DNA of 64,000 nucleotides from NCBI GenBank assembly GCA_028873695.1, contig JAPPNU010000008.1:1-64000 (forward strand), given 5' to 3'. Made by a program: the position numbers and the translations under genes. Under the pieces are notes generated by a model that saw only the letters and a list, made by a program, of their open reading frames with translations, was not told the origin of the DNA and made no database searches. This stretch comes from Gemmatimonadota bacterium. Its GTDB lineage: Bacteria > Latescibacterota > UBA2968 > GCA-2709665. Shown here one piece after another: positions 52,008-60,335 of this stretch. Position 1 is the first letter of the stretch. The number at the start of each line of letters is the position of its first letter.

Positions 52008-52976
52008 TCACTTCCAGACAAGCACGACGCCCATCGTCTCGCCCAGGCGCGTATACAGCAGGTCGAAAGCCTCTGCTGCTTCCTGATAGGGAAATCGGTG
52101 GGATATCATCTCTTCGGCGCGGATCTTTTTTTGGGCGAGAAGCTGCAGGGCGCGGTCGGAGCCCGAAGAACGCTTGCCGCCGTCCGAGTACCCGCCGACA
52201 ATCCGCCGGCCCTGGATTTTTCCGGAGTCGAGCGGCAGTGGCTCGTCCTCATACAGGCCGATCACCTGGATCAGGCCCCCTCGTTTCACCATATCCTGCG
52301 CCTGCGCGAATGCCGCCGCCCCGGCGCGCCCGCCCACGGCTTCCACCGCGACTTCCACGCCCGCGCCGCCCGTCAGGTCGTTGACGGCCCTGACGGGATC
52401 TTCGCGCGATGCGTCCACCACGTGATCCGCCCCCAGGCTTGCGGCCAGTTGGCACCGGAGGGGTAGCGCATCGACAGCGATCACACTGGGGTTCACTTCC
52501 GCGTTCAGCGCCTGCATACAGATGGAGCCGACCAGACCCTGACCCAATATAGCCACCGTGTCTTCCTTGCGGGCCTCGATTTCCCGCATCCAGAGAACGG
52601 AACTGGTGCTGAGCGGCCAGAACGTCGCGGCTTCCGAGGAGACCGCGTCCGGAAGATGCACAACGGGCGCCACGTGGCGTGAGTCCACGATTTCGACGGC
52701 CACGTATTCCGCGTGCGGCGCAAGAGCCGCCACACGGTCGCCGATGGAGAAGCCGCTCACGCGCGCGCCGACCTCGACGACGTCTCCCACGAACGAGTAC
52801 CCCATGCTTTGATGGTCGATGGCCTCGGAACGGATGTAACGGCGCCAGATCTCGGAACCGCGGCTGATCAGGCTGCATTCCGCCCGGATCAGCACCTGCG
52901 TGGAGCTGATTTCAGGGAGGGGAACGTCTTCGATGACGATATTGTATTCGCCTTCCGGCTTTGCAACGCGCTTCAT
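52008..52976 (-). CDS. Zinc-type alcohol dehydrogenase (MDR superfamily)
   Basis: A 322-residue medium-chain dehydrogenase-like protein with a central nucleotide-binding fold (VAILGQGLVGSICMQALNAEV, a GxGxxG). The typical Cys and His-Glu zinc ligands are not clear: the start reads SLISRGSEIWRRYIRSEAIDHQSMGYSFVGDVVEVG, so it may be one of the zinc-independent members. The gene is 14 bases downstream of a PhyH gene and on the BMC strand. It could oxidise an alcohol or reduce an aldehyde from the aldolase step. Confidence 0.78.
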   Translation of the reverse strand: MKRVAKPEGEYNIVIEDVPLPEISSTQVLIRAECSLISRGSEIWRRYIRSEAIDHQSMGYSFVGDVVEVGARVSGFSIGDRVAALAPHAEYVAVEIVDSRHVAPVVHLPDAVSSEAATFWPLSTSSVLWMREIEARKEDTVAILGQGLVGSICMQALNAEVNPSVIAVDALPLRCQLAASLGADHVVDASREDPVRAVNDLTGGAGVEVAVEAVGGRAGAAAFAQAQDMVKRGGLIQVIGLYEDEPLPLDSGKIQGRRIVGGYSDGGKRSSGSDRALQLLAQKKIRAEEMISHRFPYQEAAEAFDLLYTRLGETMGVVLVWK

Positions 52977-52989
52977 GATGGAGGTCCCT

Positions 52990-53727
52990 TCAGTTTGCCG
53001 GCGCGAGGTCCTGGATGTCGCGCCGAAACACCCACGTACCCTCTCTCACATAGTGGATGGCGAATGCAAGCCGGGGCCTGCCCCTGGACCGGTTCGCAAA
53101 AGAGCCATGGATGGTTCTGCCGGTAAAGAAGACGCCCGATCCTCGCGGCACAGTTAGAAAGGTGAGTTCATCGCGGCTTACGCCGGTGACTTCGTGCGAG
53201 TGCATGGTTTCGGTCCACTCCGTGCCGTCAGGCCCTCGCATGGCGTAATCTTTCACCCAGGAGGCGTGTTCGCCGCTGTCTCGCGGGGGACGCGTATCCC
53301 GGAGGGGGGCGAGGTGGCTGCCGGCAGCGACGCACAGACCGCCGTTGCTGCGGTCGGTATCGCTCAGTGCAAGCCAGCACGCCATGAGGGTGCCGGGTTC
53401 GTTCCGGATATAGTGAGCGTCCTGATGGAGCGCGATACCCGTGCCGCCGCGCGGCGCCTTTTCCATGTACATGGTCTGGACGATCATCGCCGGACCCTTC
53501 AGCAGTTGAGACGCGATTCCGGAGACACGGGGATGCGACGCCAGGTAACGCCACTGCGGATCCGCGGTGTGCCTGCGCAGGCCGAGTTCCAGGACTTCCT
53601 GCGCTTTCGTTTCCGCCTGGGCTTCCAGGAAGGCGTCGATTTCAGGCGGCGTCAGCAGATCCGGTACCAGCAAGTAACCGTCCTTGCGGTACGCTGCCAC
53701 CTGTTCGGGTGTCAGGACGAGTCCCAT
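52990..53727 (-). CDS. Phytanoyl-CoA dioxygenase family protein (PhyH)
   Basis: A 245-residue Fe(II)/2-oxoglutarate oxygenase. The HxD is in ALHQDAHYIRNEPG and the second His in RTIHGSFANRSRGRPRLA, with the nearby Arg for 2-oxoglutarate. It begins with a GLVLTPEQVAAYRKDGYLLVPDLL segment, normal for PhyH. It lies 13 bases from the PHP hydrolase gene and 14 from the dehydrogenase, so this part of the BMC run is tightly linked. Its substrate may be the same molecule as that of the aldolase. Confidence 0.85.
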   Translation of the reverse strand: MGLVLTPEQVAAYRKDGYLLVPDLLTPPEIDAFLEAQAETKAQEVLELGLRRHTADPQWRYLASHPRVSGIASQLLKGPAMIVQTMYMEKAPRGGTGIALHQDAHYIRNEPGTLMACWLALSDTDRSNGGLCVAAGSHLAPLRDTRPPRDSGEHASWVKDYAMRGPDGTEWTETMHSHEVTGVSRDELTFLTVPRGSGVFFTGRTIHGSFANRSRGRPRLAFAIHYVREGTWVFRRDIQDLAPAN

Positions 53728-53740
53728 CGCGGCGCCTGCC

Positions 53741-54685
53741 TCAGGTGAGGTCGAACGGGTTGGACCAGGCTTTCGAGCCGTCCGTTCCGATCACTTCGAA
53801 ACGTACCCAGCGTGCGCCCGGCCGCAGGGTGAACGTGGCGCTTGTAAAGGACTCGCCGGAATTCCTGTATTCGGTTCCGAACGTATCGCAGATGGCAAGG
53901 ATACGCCTGGACTCGGAGCATTCGATGGTGGCCTCGACCGGCCGTTTCTTCTCGTCGGGTCTCCGCAGCGTGATGTTCCGAATCTCGGCGCCGGTACTCG
54001 AATAGCTGGCGCCCCGTTCAAGCGCGTTGAGAATGGCCCCCGGAGACCTGTCCTTCGCACGCACCATCGTCCAGCCCCCGTACGTGTCGCGATTATCCGA
54101 TTCGAGGGCGTGGGAGTCGTCGTTGGCCAGGGCGGGATACAGTCTGTTCTCCAGGTCCATCCAGTCGTCCCAGTGAACGCCGGATTCCCCCCTGCCCGCG
54201 CACCGGCACGTCGTGTTGAATACCTCCACGCCGGCAAATCCCGTGAGCGGAACGGTATCCCTCAGGATATTGACCGAACTCCAGTACGGGTGGGCCAGCC
54301 ACGTGCTGCCCCCCTGGTCCTGAACCGCGTCAATGACATGCTGGGGCGGCATGTTCTCCGAGTCCAGGTCCTCGTGGATGTTCAGGCAGAGAAAATGGTG
54401 TTTCTGTCCGCCGAACGGATTGTCCGGATGAAGTTCGGCGCCCTGAATGAGCACGAAGTCGTCCGGAGCGTCCACGGAATCGATCCGCGTGATCCGGTAG
54501 TGGTCCGAGAGACAAAGGAAGTCGTACCCCTGGCTCACGTAGCCGTCCAGGCGCTCCTGGGGCGACGCCTTGCCGTCGGAGTTCGTCGTGTGGGAGTGGA
54601 GGTTGCCTTTCAGCCAGACGTAGCCGTCGCCGGCATCCAGGCTGAACGGATCCGAAAGGGTGTGCCTCGTCGCGCTGTCAGCCAT
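53741..54685 (-). CDS. PHP-domain hydrolase (CehA/McbA-like)
   Basis: A 314-residue metal-dependent phosphoesterase-type protein. The PHP opening GNLHSHTTNSDGKASPQERL gives metal-site His30 and His32. LSDHYRITRID, LIQGAELHPDN, LAHPYWSSVN and NDDSHALESDN carry the other ligands. It resembles CehA/McbA-type PHP domains with a C-terminal beta domain. The ATG at 54685 has GGAG 7-8 bases ahead. It is 13 bases ahead of the PhyH gene and directly follows the aldolase gene in the run. It could hydrolyse a phosphoester or act on a phosphorylated intermediate. Confidence 0.84.
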   Translation of the reverse strand: MADSATRHTLSDPFSLDAGDGYVWLKGNLHSHTTNSDGKASPQERLDGYVSQGYDFLCLSDHYRITRIDSVDAPDDFVLIQGAELHPDNPFGGQKHHFLCLNIHEDLDSENMPPQHVIDAVQDQGGSTWLAHPYWSSVNILRDTVPLTGFAGVEVFNTTCRCAGRGESGVHWDDWMDLENRLYPALANDDSHALESDNRDTYGGWTMVRAKDRSPGAILNALERGASYSSTGAEIRNITLRRPDEKKRPVEATIECSESRRILAICDTFGTEYRNSGESFTSATFTLRPGARWVRFEVIGTDGSKAWSNPFDLT

Positions 54686-54763
54686 GGTCGTTCTCCGTTT
54701 GGATTTCGAATCGCGCAATCAGGGCGGGTTCCGGGTATTGCCCCTGTGAAACGGTCTGTCGAA

Positions 54764-55933
54764 TCAGGACCGGTCCACGATCGGCGGCAGTTCGGTTACC
54801 GGACATGCCCGCGCCCCCTTGACGTCGTAACCCATGTCTTTGAGGATGCAGCTGATCTGGGATTCAAGCTTGAGCAGATAGTCCTTTTCTTCCTCGCTCA
54901 TGGTCTGCCGCGGCGGTCCGACGTCGAATCCGCGCACCGCCACGCCGGTCTTGAATCCCTCGGGAAAGTTCACGCCCAGCAGCATGAGGTTGATCAGGTC
55001 CAGAATGCGGTACTGCATGTTGCGCGCACTCCCGATATCGCCGGCCAGCGTCTTTTCGTAGATATCCACAATGACCTCGGGAATGATGCCGGACGTGGCG
55101 ATCGTGCCGCCGCTGGCGCCCATCATGATGGAAGGACACAGGATCTCCTCGCAGCCGACCAGGACCACGTAGTCGGGCCGATGCGCGCGCAGCCGATGCA
55201 TGGTGTTGATCAGCCGCGGCATGTCCCGGCTGGAATCCTTGGTCCCCATGATTCGCTCGAACGGCAGCAACTGTTCCATGATGTCCAGCGTGAGTTCCTG
55301 CGTGAACTGCGGGATATTGTACAACAGGAGGTCGAGAGGCGTCTGTCTGGCGATTTCGGCGAAGTACTCGAAGAGGCTGGTGTCCGAGATCTCGTAATAG
55401 TAGGGGGGGACCAGAGAAATGGCGTCGACGTCAATGCCCGCGTAGTATTCGCTCATTCTGAGCACGTCGCGGAGGTTGGCCTCGCTCGCGCCGGCCAGTA
55501 CGGGTACCCTGCCCTGGTTGACGTTCGTGACGAGTCGCACGACTTCCTTTCGTTCGTCGCTGGAAAGGCGTACGAATTCGCCGGTGCTGCCATTGGGATA
55601 CAGTCCGTGGATGCCGGCTTCGATGAGCCAGTTGACGTAGCGCTCCATTTCCCCGTAGTTGATGCGGTCATTGCTGTCGAAGATGACGATATTGGGGCAG
55701 AAGATACCTTTGAATTCCTTCCTTTCCCCGGATCTGCGACGGACGGCCGGCGCCGAAGTCAGAGGGTCGGCGCTCGCCGCCTCTTTTCTGGATACCCGGA
55801 CCTGGTTGGCCGCCAGGTAGTCCAGCGCCAGCGGCGTCAGCTTTGCCCGCGGGCAGATTTCGACGTCCTGTTCGGAGCCCAGTCTGTCCTTGAGCAATTG
55901 TTCGGTAACAACCGCATCGTCAATACGGATCAT
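54764..55933 (-). CDS. DapA/NAL-type aldolase with N-terminal extension, BMC-linked
   Basis: A class I pyruvate-type aldolase/lyase. The barrel has NGSTGE (residues 114-119), LLYNIPQF (Tyr205) and IMGTKDSSRDM (Schiff-base Lys232), all active-site positions, so it should be active. Residues 1-50 add an extra domain: MIRIDDAVVTEQLLKDRLG then ICPRAKLTPLALDYLAANQVRV, followed by a Pro/Ala/Arg linker (51-72). A similar LTPxARxYL element occurs in BMC-linked proteins such as EutT, so this could be a shell-targeting or assembly module. It is directly downstream of the BMC genes (40 bases). The natural substrate is a 2-keto-3-deoxy acid or similar. Confidence 0.83.
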   Translation of the reverse strand: MIRIDDAVVTEQLLKDRLGSEQDVEICPRAKLTPLALDYLAANQVRVSRKEAASADPLTSAPAVRRRSGERKEFKGIFCPNIVIFDSNDRINYGEMERYVNWLIEAGIHGLYPNGSTGEFVRLSSDERKEVVRLVTNVNQGRVPVLAGASEANLRDVLRMSEYYAGIDVDAISLVPPYYYEISDTSLFEYFAEIARQTPLDLLLYNIPQFTQELTLDIMEQLLPFERIMGTKDSSRDMPRLINTMHRLRAHRPDYVVLVGCEEILCPSIMMGASGGTIATSGIIPEVIVDIYEKTLAGDIGSARNMQYRILDLINLMLLGVNFPEGFKTGVAVRGFDVGPPRQTMSEEEKDYLLKLESQISCILKDMGYDVKGARACPVTELPPIVDRS

Positions 55934-55973
55934 CGATCTTTCCCATGGGAGGGATGCGGCTCAATGGGGACGA

Positions 55974-57134
55974 TCAGTGGATCAGCCGCTCTTCCAGTGC
56001 GCGAAAGGGGTTGGGAATAAGGTGGGCGGACACCAGTTCGCCGTACTTCTCCGCTTCCACCGCGCCGACGTCCAGGGCGGCGCGCACCGCGCCAACGTCT
56101 CCACGCACAATGCTTGCAGTGAGAAAGTATCCCACTTTGTACCGACCCTCGTATTCCACGTCCGCGGACTTCAACATCTGGTCCACTGCTTTGACCAGGG
56201 CCACGGTGCTTCGGGTCTCGATCAGTCCCATCGCCTGATTCCGGTCCGTGGTATTCCTGGCGCCGTCTCCGCCGAAACAGGCCATGATTTCAGCCGACGG
56301 GCGGGAAACGATACAGGACGCATTCTGTTCCCCGGCTTCGCGCGCGCCATCGATACCGGCCTCCACGGCCGCCTGGACCGCGTCAAGTGCGCCTGTCACG
56401 AGCGCGTCCACCCGGCCGCCGCTCGCGATGACCAGCCGCATGAGGTCCACGTCGGCCGCTTTGACCATCGCATCCGATCCGCCAACCGAGGACGCGTAAC
56501 CCGTTGTTTCGAGAACGCCCAGCGCGCCAACGTCGTCCTCGCGCCCGCCTGAAACCGGCGGATCGGGAAGCAGTGACGCGATTCCCGTTTCAGGGCTGGG
56601 AATCGCAAGGGTCGCGTAGACTTCCCCGACTTCATCCGCGCACGCTCTTCCGGTCTGCAGGGCCGTCTGGACCGAAGAAATATCGCCCCGGACCACGAGG
56701 TGAACCAGCGCGCCCCCAACGGAAGTCCAGCCGGCGACGTGGACAGGCGCGCTCTTGATCATTGCGTCGGCGCCGCGGATGAGGGGTACCATTCCGCGTG
56801 TTTCGAGAATACCTATCGCCTGCGCGCCAATCGGTTTCGCCGCGCCAGCGCCCGCCATGTGCGGCATGGACGCGAGGGCGCCCGGAGCCGGGCCGGCGAT
56901 TACGTCGGCGCTAATCAGTTCGCCATGGTCTTCGGCTTCGGATCGCCCGATCCGAATGGCGGCTTCGACGTCCGAAACGACGCCTTCGATCACGACGGTC
57001 AGCCAGCCGGATCCCACGCCATGACGTCCTAGAACCTTGACGTCCACGGTTTTCAGCATGGCGTCGACGGCCGCGACAAGCGCGGTCATGCCGCGGGTCT
57101 CCAGAATGCCCAGGGCATGGTTTCGTGCGGGCAC
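55974..57134 (-). CDS. Four-domain BMC shell protein
   Basis: A 386-residue protein made of four consecutive bacterial-microcompartment (BMC) domains: residues about 7-90 (ALGILETRG), 106-188 (AIGILETRG), 204-288 (ALGVLETTG) and 301-384 (AMGLIETRS). Each has the family features: G-x-I/L-E-T-R-G, a VDAMLKTVDV-like helix, a pore-loop-like region (RHGVGSGW, WTSVGGALV, RYKVGYFL) and a V-x-x-A-x-x-x-G helix. The linkers of 13-16 residues are Ala/Gly/Pro-rich. Usual shell proteins have one or two such domains; four would let a trimer supply 12 domains, the number in a stacked double hexagon. The gene is 9 bases from the two-domain BMC gene and 40 from the aldolase. Confidence 0.93.
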   Translation of the reverse strand: MPARNHALGILETRGMTALVAAVDAMLKTVDVKVLGRHGVGSGWLTVVIEGVVSDVEAAIRIGRSEAEDHGELISADVIAGPAPGALASMPHMAGAGAAKPIGAQAIGILETRGMVPLIRGADAMIKSAPVHVAGWTSVGGALVHLVVRGDISSVQTALQTGRACADEVGEVYATLAIPSPETGIASLLPDPPVSGGREDDVGALGVLETTGYASSVGGSDAMVKAADVDLMRLVIASGGRVDALVTGALDAVQAAVEAGIDGAREAGEQNASCIVSRPSAEIMACFGGDGARNTTDRNQAMGLIETRSTVALVKAVDQMLKSADVEYEGRYKVGYFLTASIVRGDVGAVRAALDVGAVEAEKYGELVSAHLIPNPFRALEERLIH

Positions 57135-57142
57135 GACGGCGC

Positions 57143-57700
57143 TCAGGGGCCGAATGCCCGCAGGACGTCGGGCAGGGGTTTGGGGATGAGGGCGTCGCCG
57201 AGGAAGTGTCCGCCGCGCTCGACGCTCGCGCGGCCGGCGGGCAGGGCCTCGGTCACGGAAGCCACGTCGCCAAGAATGAGCGAGCAGACCACCCGGTTGT
57301 GCACGGTCAGGACGTTATAGACCCGGACGGCGGCCGCTTTCACCATTTTGTCGTTGGCGGTGACGTGAGCGCCATATCCTCTTGTTTCGATCAGGCCCAG
57401 TGCGCCGGACGGTGTCTGCCGATGCGCAGCGATTGCATTGGAAACGTACTCCCGGCAGGCGGGTTCGGGGTGTGTCATCGGGGCCGCCACGACGTGCCCT
57501 GCCACTTCCCTGGCCGCTTCTTCGCCGCTCTTGAGCGCCGTTGCCACCCTGCTGACGGATCCGCCGAGAAAAACGGTGGTAAACCCGCCTATGGACTCCC
57601 AGCCCAGGAGATCCACGCCGGCGGCCTTGCAGGCGGCGTCCGACGCGAGAATGATCCCGGCGACGCCTTCGACTTCGATCATGCCGATCGCGGCTGACAT
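57143..57700 (-). CDS. Two-domain BMC shell protein (BMC-T type)
   Basis: A 185-residue protein with two BMC domains, at about 4-85 (AIGMIEVEG) and 99-182 (ALGLIETRG). Helices DAACKAAGVDLLG and NDKMVKAAAVRVY and the pore region ESIGGFTTVFLGG are visible. Such tandem proteins form trimers that look like hexagons and often carry larger pores. It is the first shell gene after the transporter-like gene and shares the transcript with the four-domain gene. A Shine-Dalgarno AGGA is 7-8 bases before its ATG. No single-domain BMC-H or pentamer gene is in the window. Confidence 0.93.
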   Translation of the reverse strand: MSAAIGMIEVEGVAGIILASDAACKAAGVDLLGWESIGGFTTVFLGGSVSRVATALKSGEEAAREVAGHVVAAPMTHPEPACREYVSNAIAAHRQTPSGALGLIETRGYGAHVTANDKMVKAAAVRVYNVLTVHNRVVCSLILGDVASVTEALPAGRASVERGGHFLGDALIPKPLPDVLRAFGP

Positions 57701-57790
57701 GCTGCCGTCCTGGTGTGTTTGATCGAGCGGCCCGGATGCAGAAAAAAATCAATCCGACATATTTGATATGGGTGGAACCAAAGCCAATGC

Positions 57791-60211
57791 TCAGAACAAC
57801 AGTACCGAGACGGCCTTTTGTATCATTGCAATGGAGACGGAGGCCATGCCCACCAGTGACATGCCCACCGAGAAACCCACGTACAACACGGCCGCGTAGA
57901 GGCGCCATTGCTGTCTGCCGAAGCGCTTCCAAAAATAGTACCGCGCGAGGAGGGCGCCGATGATCTCGGTGATCATCACGTGGGGAATGTTGGTAAGGCT
58001 CCGTATGTATCCGAAGATGAGCAGAACCGGCAGGCCCAGGACGGACAGAACCACGAACGAGACCAGGCCGACCGCGAGTCCGATGACGATCACCACAGGC
58101 TTGATGGCTTCGAAGAGGATGGGCTCGTCGTCCGAACTCTGCAGAAAGGAACCGTCGAAGGAGGGTACCTGGTCCACTTCGAACTGATATACAAGCTCCC
58201 GACCGTCCGGGTCCCGGGCGGCGACGACGACCAGGTTGGGGTTGGGGTTGTCCGCGTGGCTTCCGTCATCCGGACGCCGCAATACCGGCGCGGATGGCAG
58301 CCCTCTTTCCAGGGCTTCGGATATGTCCGGCTCAAACCGGTCCACCGGAAGCGGCGGTACGAGCGGCTTCTCGGTACTCTTGAAGTTCGTATAGAAATAC
58401 CCAACGCGGGACCATGGTCCGTACGTGCGTTGTTCATGGTCGTCAATGTGCGCGTCGGCGGAGGCACGGGCCCGCCAGTACCACCAGTTGCCGTCGGGCA
58501 GATTGCTCGGCTGGAAGGATACCGTTCCGGAGGACGGGTCGTGCTCGACCTCACCCTGCATGGTACCGGTGTACCAGACGCTGCTCTGGAGCGCCCGCAG
58601 CGGCCACATCATCTGGACGTACGGGTAGGATGAAGAGGGAATGGGCGCCAGCTTCCAGATATAGGACCAGTACATGAAACTGGTCAGGAGAATCAGCGGG
58701 ATCATGAAAACCTCGGCCTTCAGGATCCCGGTGAATTTGGAGCCCGTGAGTTCGATCTGACGGAACGTTTCGGCCTGTGCGCCCCAGTTGGCCAGGGGGA
58801 AGGGCACAAACCAGATTTCGATGCCCTTGAACCCGCTCAGAAAGATCGTGGCTTCCCTGATATAGGGGATATTGACGTTCTGTCCCACCAGCCCGTCCAG
58901 ACGGGCGTTGACGAAGGAGATCAGCGGTGTATAGACGAACGCGAAGATGAAAAAGAAGGCGAGCAGCACGGCGCTCACGAGGTCAGGGAAGAGGACCTTG
59001 GCAAGGATTATGGTATAAAGGCTCGCAAGACAGAAGAGTACGACGCAGATCCAGATCCGGAAGTCTCCCCGGCCGGGCGGCGGCGTCCAGCTTCCCTTTT
59101 CTTTTTTCTCCACCCTCGCGGTACGAACCCCGGTCCAGACCTGGTAGAATCCGATAAATGCGATGGCGAAGGTGATGCCGATCCCGAAGCTCATCCAGAA
59201 ATCGATGCCCGTTACGAAGTGGGTCATGATGGTATCCATGCCCATGTACCAGTTGGGCATGTACCCGTAGGAATACAGGATGGGTCCCGCCGCGGTGTGG
59301 ATGGCGACGCCGATGAATGCGCCCATGACGGCCCAGAAGGGCGCCAACAGCCCGGCAAAGATGGGAGCCAGGTGCAGCGTGAAGCCCAGCGGCGTGGCCG
59401 GCAGAAAATAACCCGTGTACTGGGTGAAATCCACCCAGGGGATGGGGATCAGCTGAAGCGGGCTCTCCATAAACGCGCCGGTAATGGCGGGTACCGCCAC
59501 GTAAACGGAGCCGAATACCACGCCGATGACGGCGCCGATGCTGAAAACCCGCCATCGCCAGCTGTACTGACCGCTGCTTTCTTCCGCAAGCGCCATGGCC
59601 CCCTGGGCGTTGATCGGCGCGAACGGAAACGGCAGGCGCTCGTAGTCGGAGGTGATGCGGAAGAGCACGTAACTCGCGGTAAACCACTGGATGCGCCCCA
59701 TGATCATTCCCAGAACAAGCAGGGAGATGGGCAGGAGCCAGTCCTGATGCAGAAAAGTCCGGTCGATCAGCGCGGGAGAATCGGGCGGGGGCGCCCACCA
59801 GCGAGGGATGAGGTGGGAGATGCCAAACTGCTTTGCGGCGGGAGACTGGACGTAATATTGCTGCCAGAGCAGGCCTTCGAACATTCCGGTTTCGCGGGCG
59901 ACCAGGGCGCTGGTGACGTAGTAAAGCAGGTAGAGTTCCTGTTTCTTCAACACCGTGAACGAGCGCTTGGCCAGTTCCAGAAACAGGATGATGGTCACCC
60001 ACTGAGCGGCGGCGCCGACGGAATGTCCCACCATGAGTTCCAGATAGATATTGCCCGGAACCATAATGACGGAAACGAAGAGCGCGCCGAGAATGGTCTT
60101 GGAATTGAAGCCCTCTTCGAACTCCTTGGGGACTTCAAGCAGATCCCGGTACTCTTCGATTTCCTGGTACGGATTGCTCTTCCGCCTGCGAATTCGATCC
60201 AGAAAGGCCAT
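57791..60211 (-). CDS. OPT-like multi-pass membrane protein with ectodomain insertion
   Basis: An 806-residue protein with about 14 or more membrane segments, a relative of the one at 11811-13778. The N-terminus (MAFLDRIRRRKSNPYQEIEEYRDLL) is cytoplasmic. Helices follow, with NYERLPFPFAP-type conserved patches (DYERLPFPFAPINAQGAMAL). Between helices near residues 545-700 lies a soluble insertion with WWYWRARASADAHIDDHEQR, which looks like a fibronectin-III-like fold and should be outside. The last helices (VIVIGLAVGLVSFVVLSVLG) return to the membrane. It is the first gene of the BMC-strand run, so it may import the substrate. Confidence 0.75.
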   Translation of the reverse strand: MAFLDRIRRRKSNPYQEIEEYRDLLEVPKEFEEGFNSKTILGALFVSVIMVPGNIYLELMVGHSVGAAAQWVTIILFLELAKRSFTVLKKQELYLLYYVTSALVARETGMFEGLLWQQYYVQSPAAKQFGISHLIPRWWAPPPDSPALIDRTFLHQDWLLPISLLVLGMIMGRIQWFTASYVLFRITSDYERLPFPFAPINAQGAMALAEESSGQYSWRWRVFSIGAVIGVVFGSVYVAVPAITGAFMESPLQLIPIPWVDFTQYTGYFLPATPLGFTLHLAPIFAGLLAPFWAVMGAFIGVAIHTAAGPILYSYGYMPNWYMGMDTIMTHFVTGIDFWMSFGIGITFAIAFIGFYQVWTGVRTARVEKKEKGSWTPPPGRGDFRIWICVVLFCLASLYTIILAKVLFPDLVSAVLLAFFFIFAFVYTPLISFVNARLDGLVGQNVNIPYIREATIFLSGFKGIEIWFVPFPLANWGAQAETFRQIELTGSKFTGILKAEVFMIPLILLTSFMYWSYIWKLAPIPSSSYPYVQMMWPLRALQSSVWYTGTMQGEVEHDPSSGTVSFQPSNLPDGNWWYWRARASADAHIDDHEQRTYGPWSRVGYFYTNFKSTEKPLVPPLPVDRFEPDISEALERGLPSAPVLRRPDDGSHADNPNPNLVVVAARDPDGRELVYQFEVDQVPSFDGSFLQSSDDEPILFEAIKPVVIVIGLAVGLVSFVVLSVLGLPVLLIFGYIRSLTNIPHVMITEIIGALLARYYFWKRFGRQQWRLYAAVLYVGFSVGMSLVGMASVSIAMIQKAVSVLLF

Positions 60212-60335
60212 AATTGGTCAACGTGTCATAAGGGTTAAGAACCTGAAAAATACAAACAAAGCGGGAGTTTGCAAAGCCATTTCCCGTATCGCGATATTGG
60301 AAACGCGAAGCGGTTCATCGGCGCCGTGACGTTTC

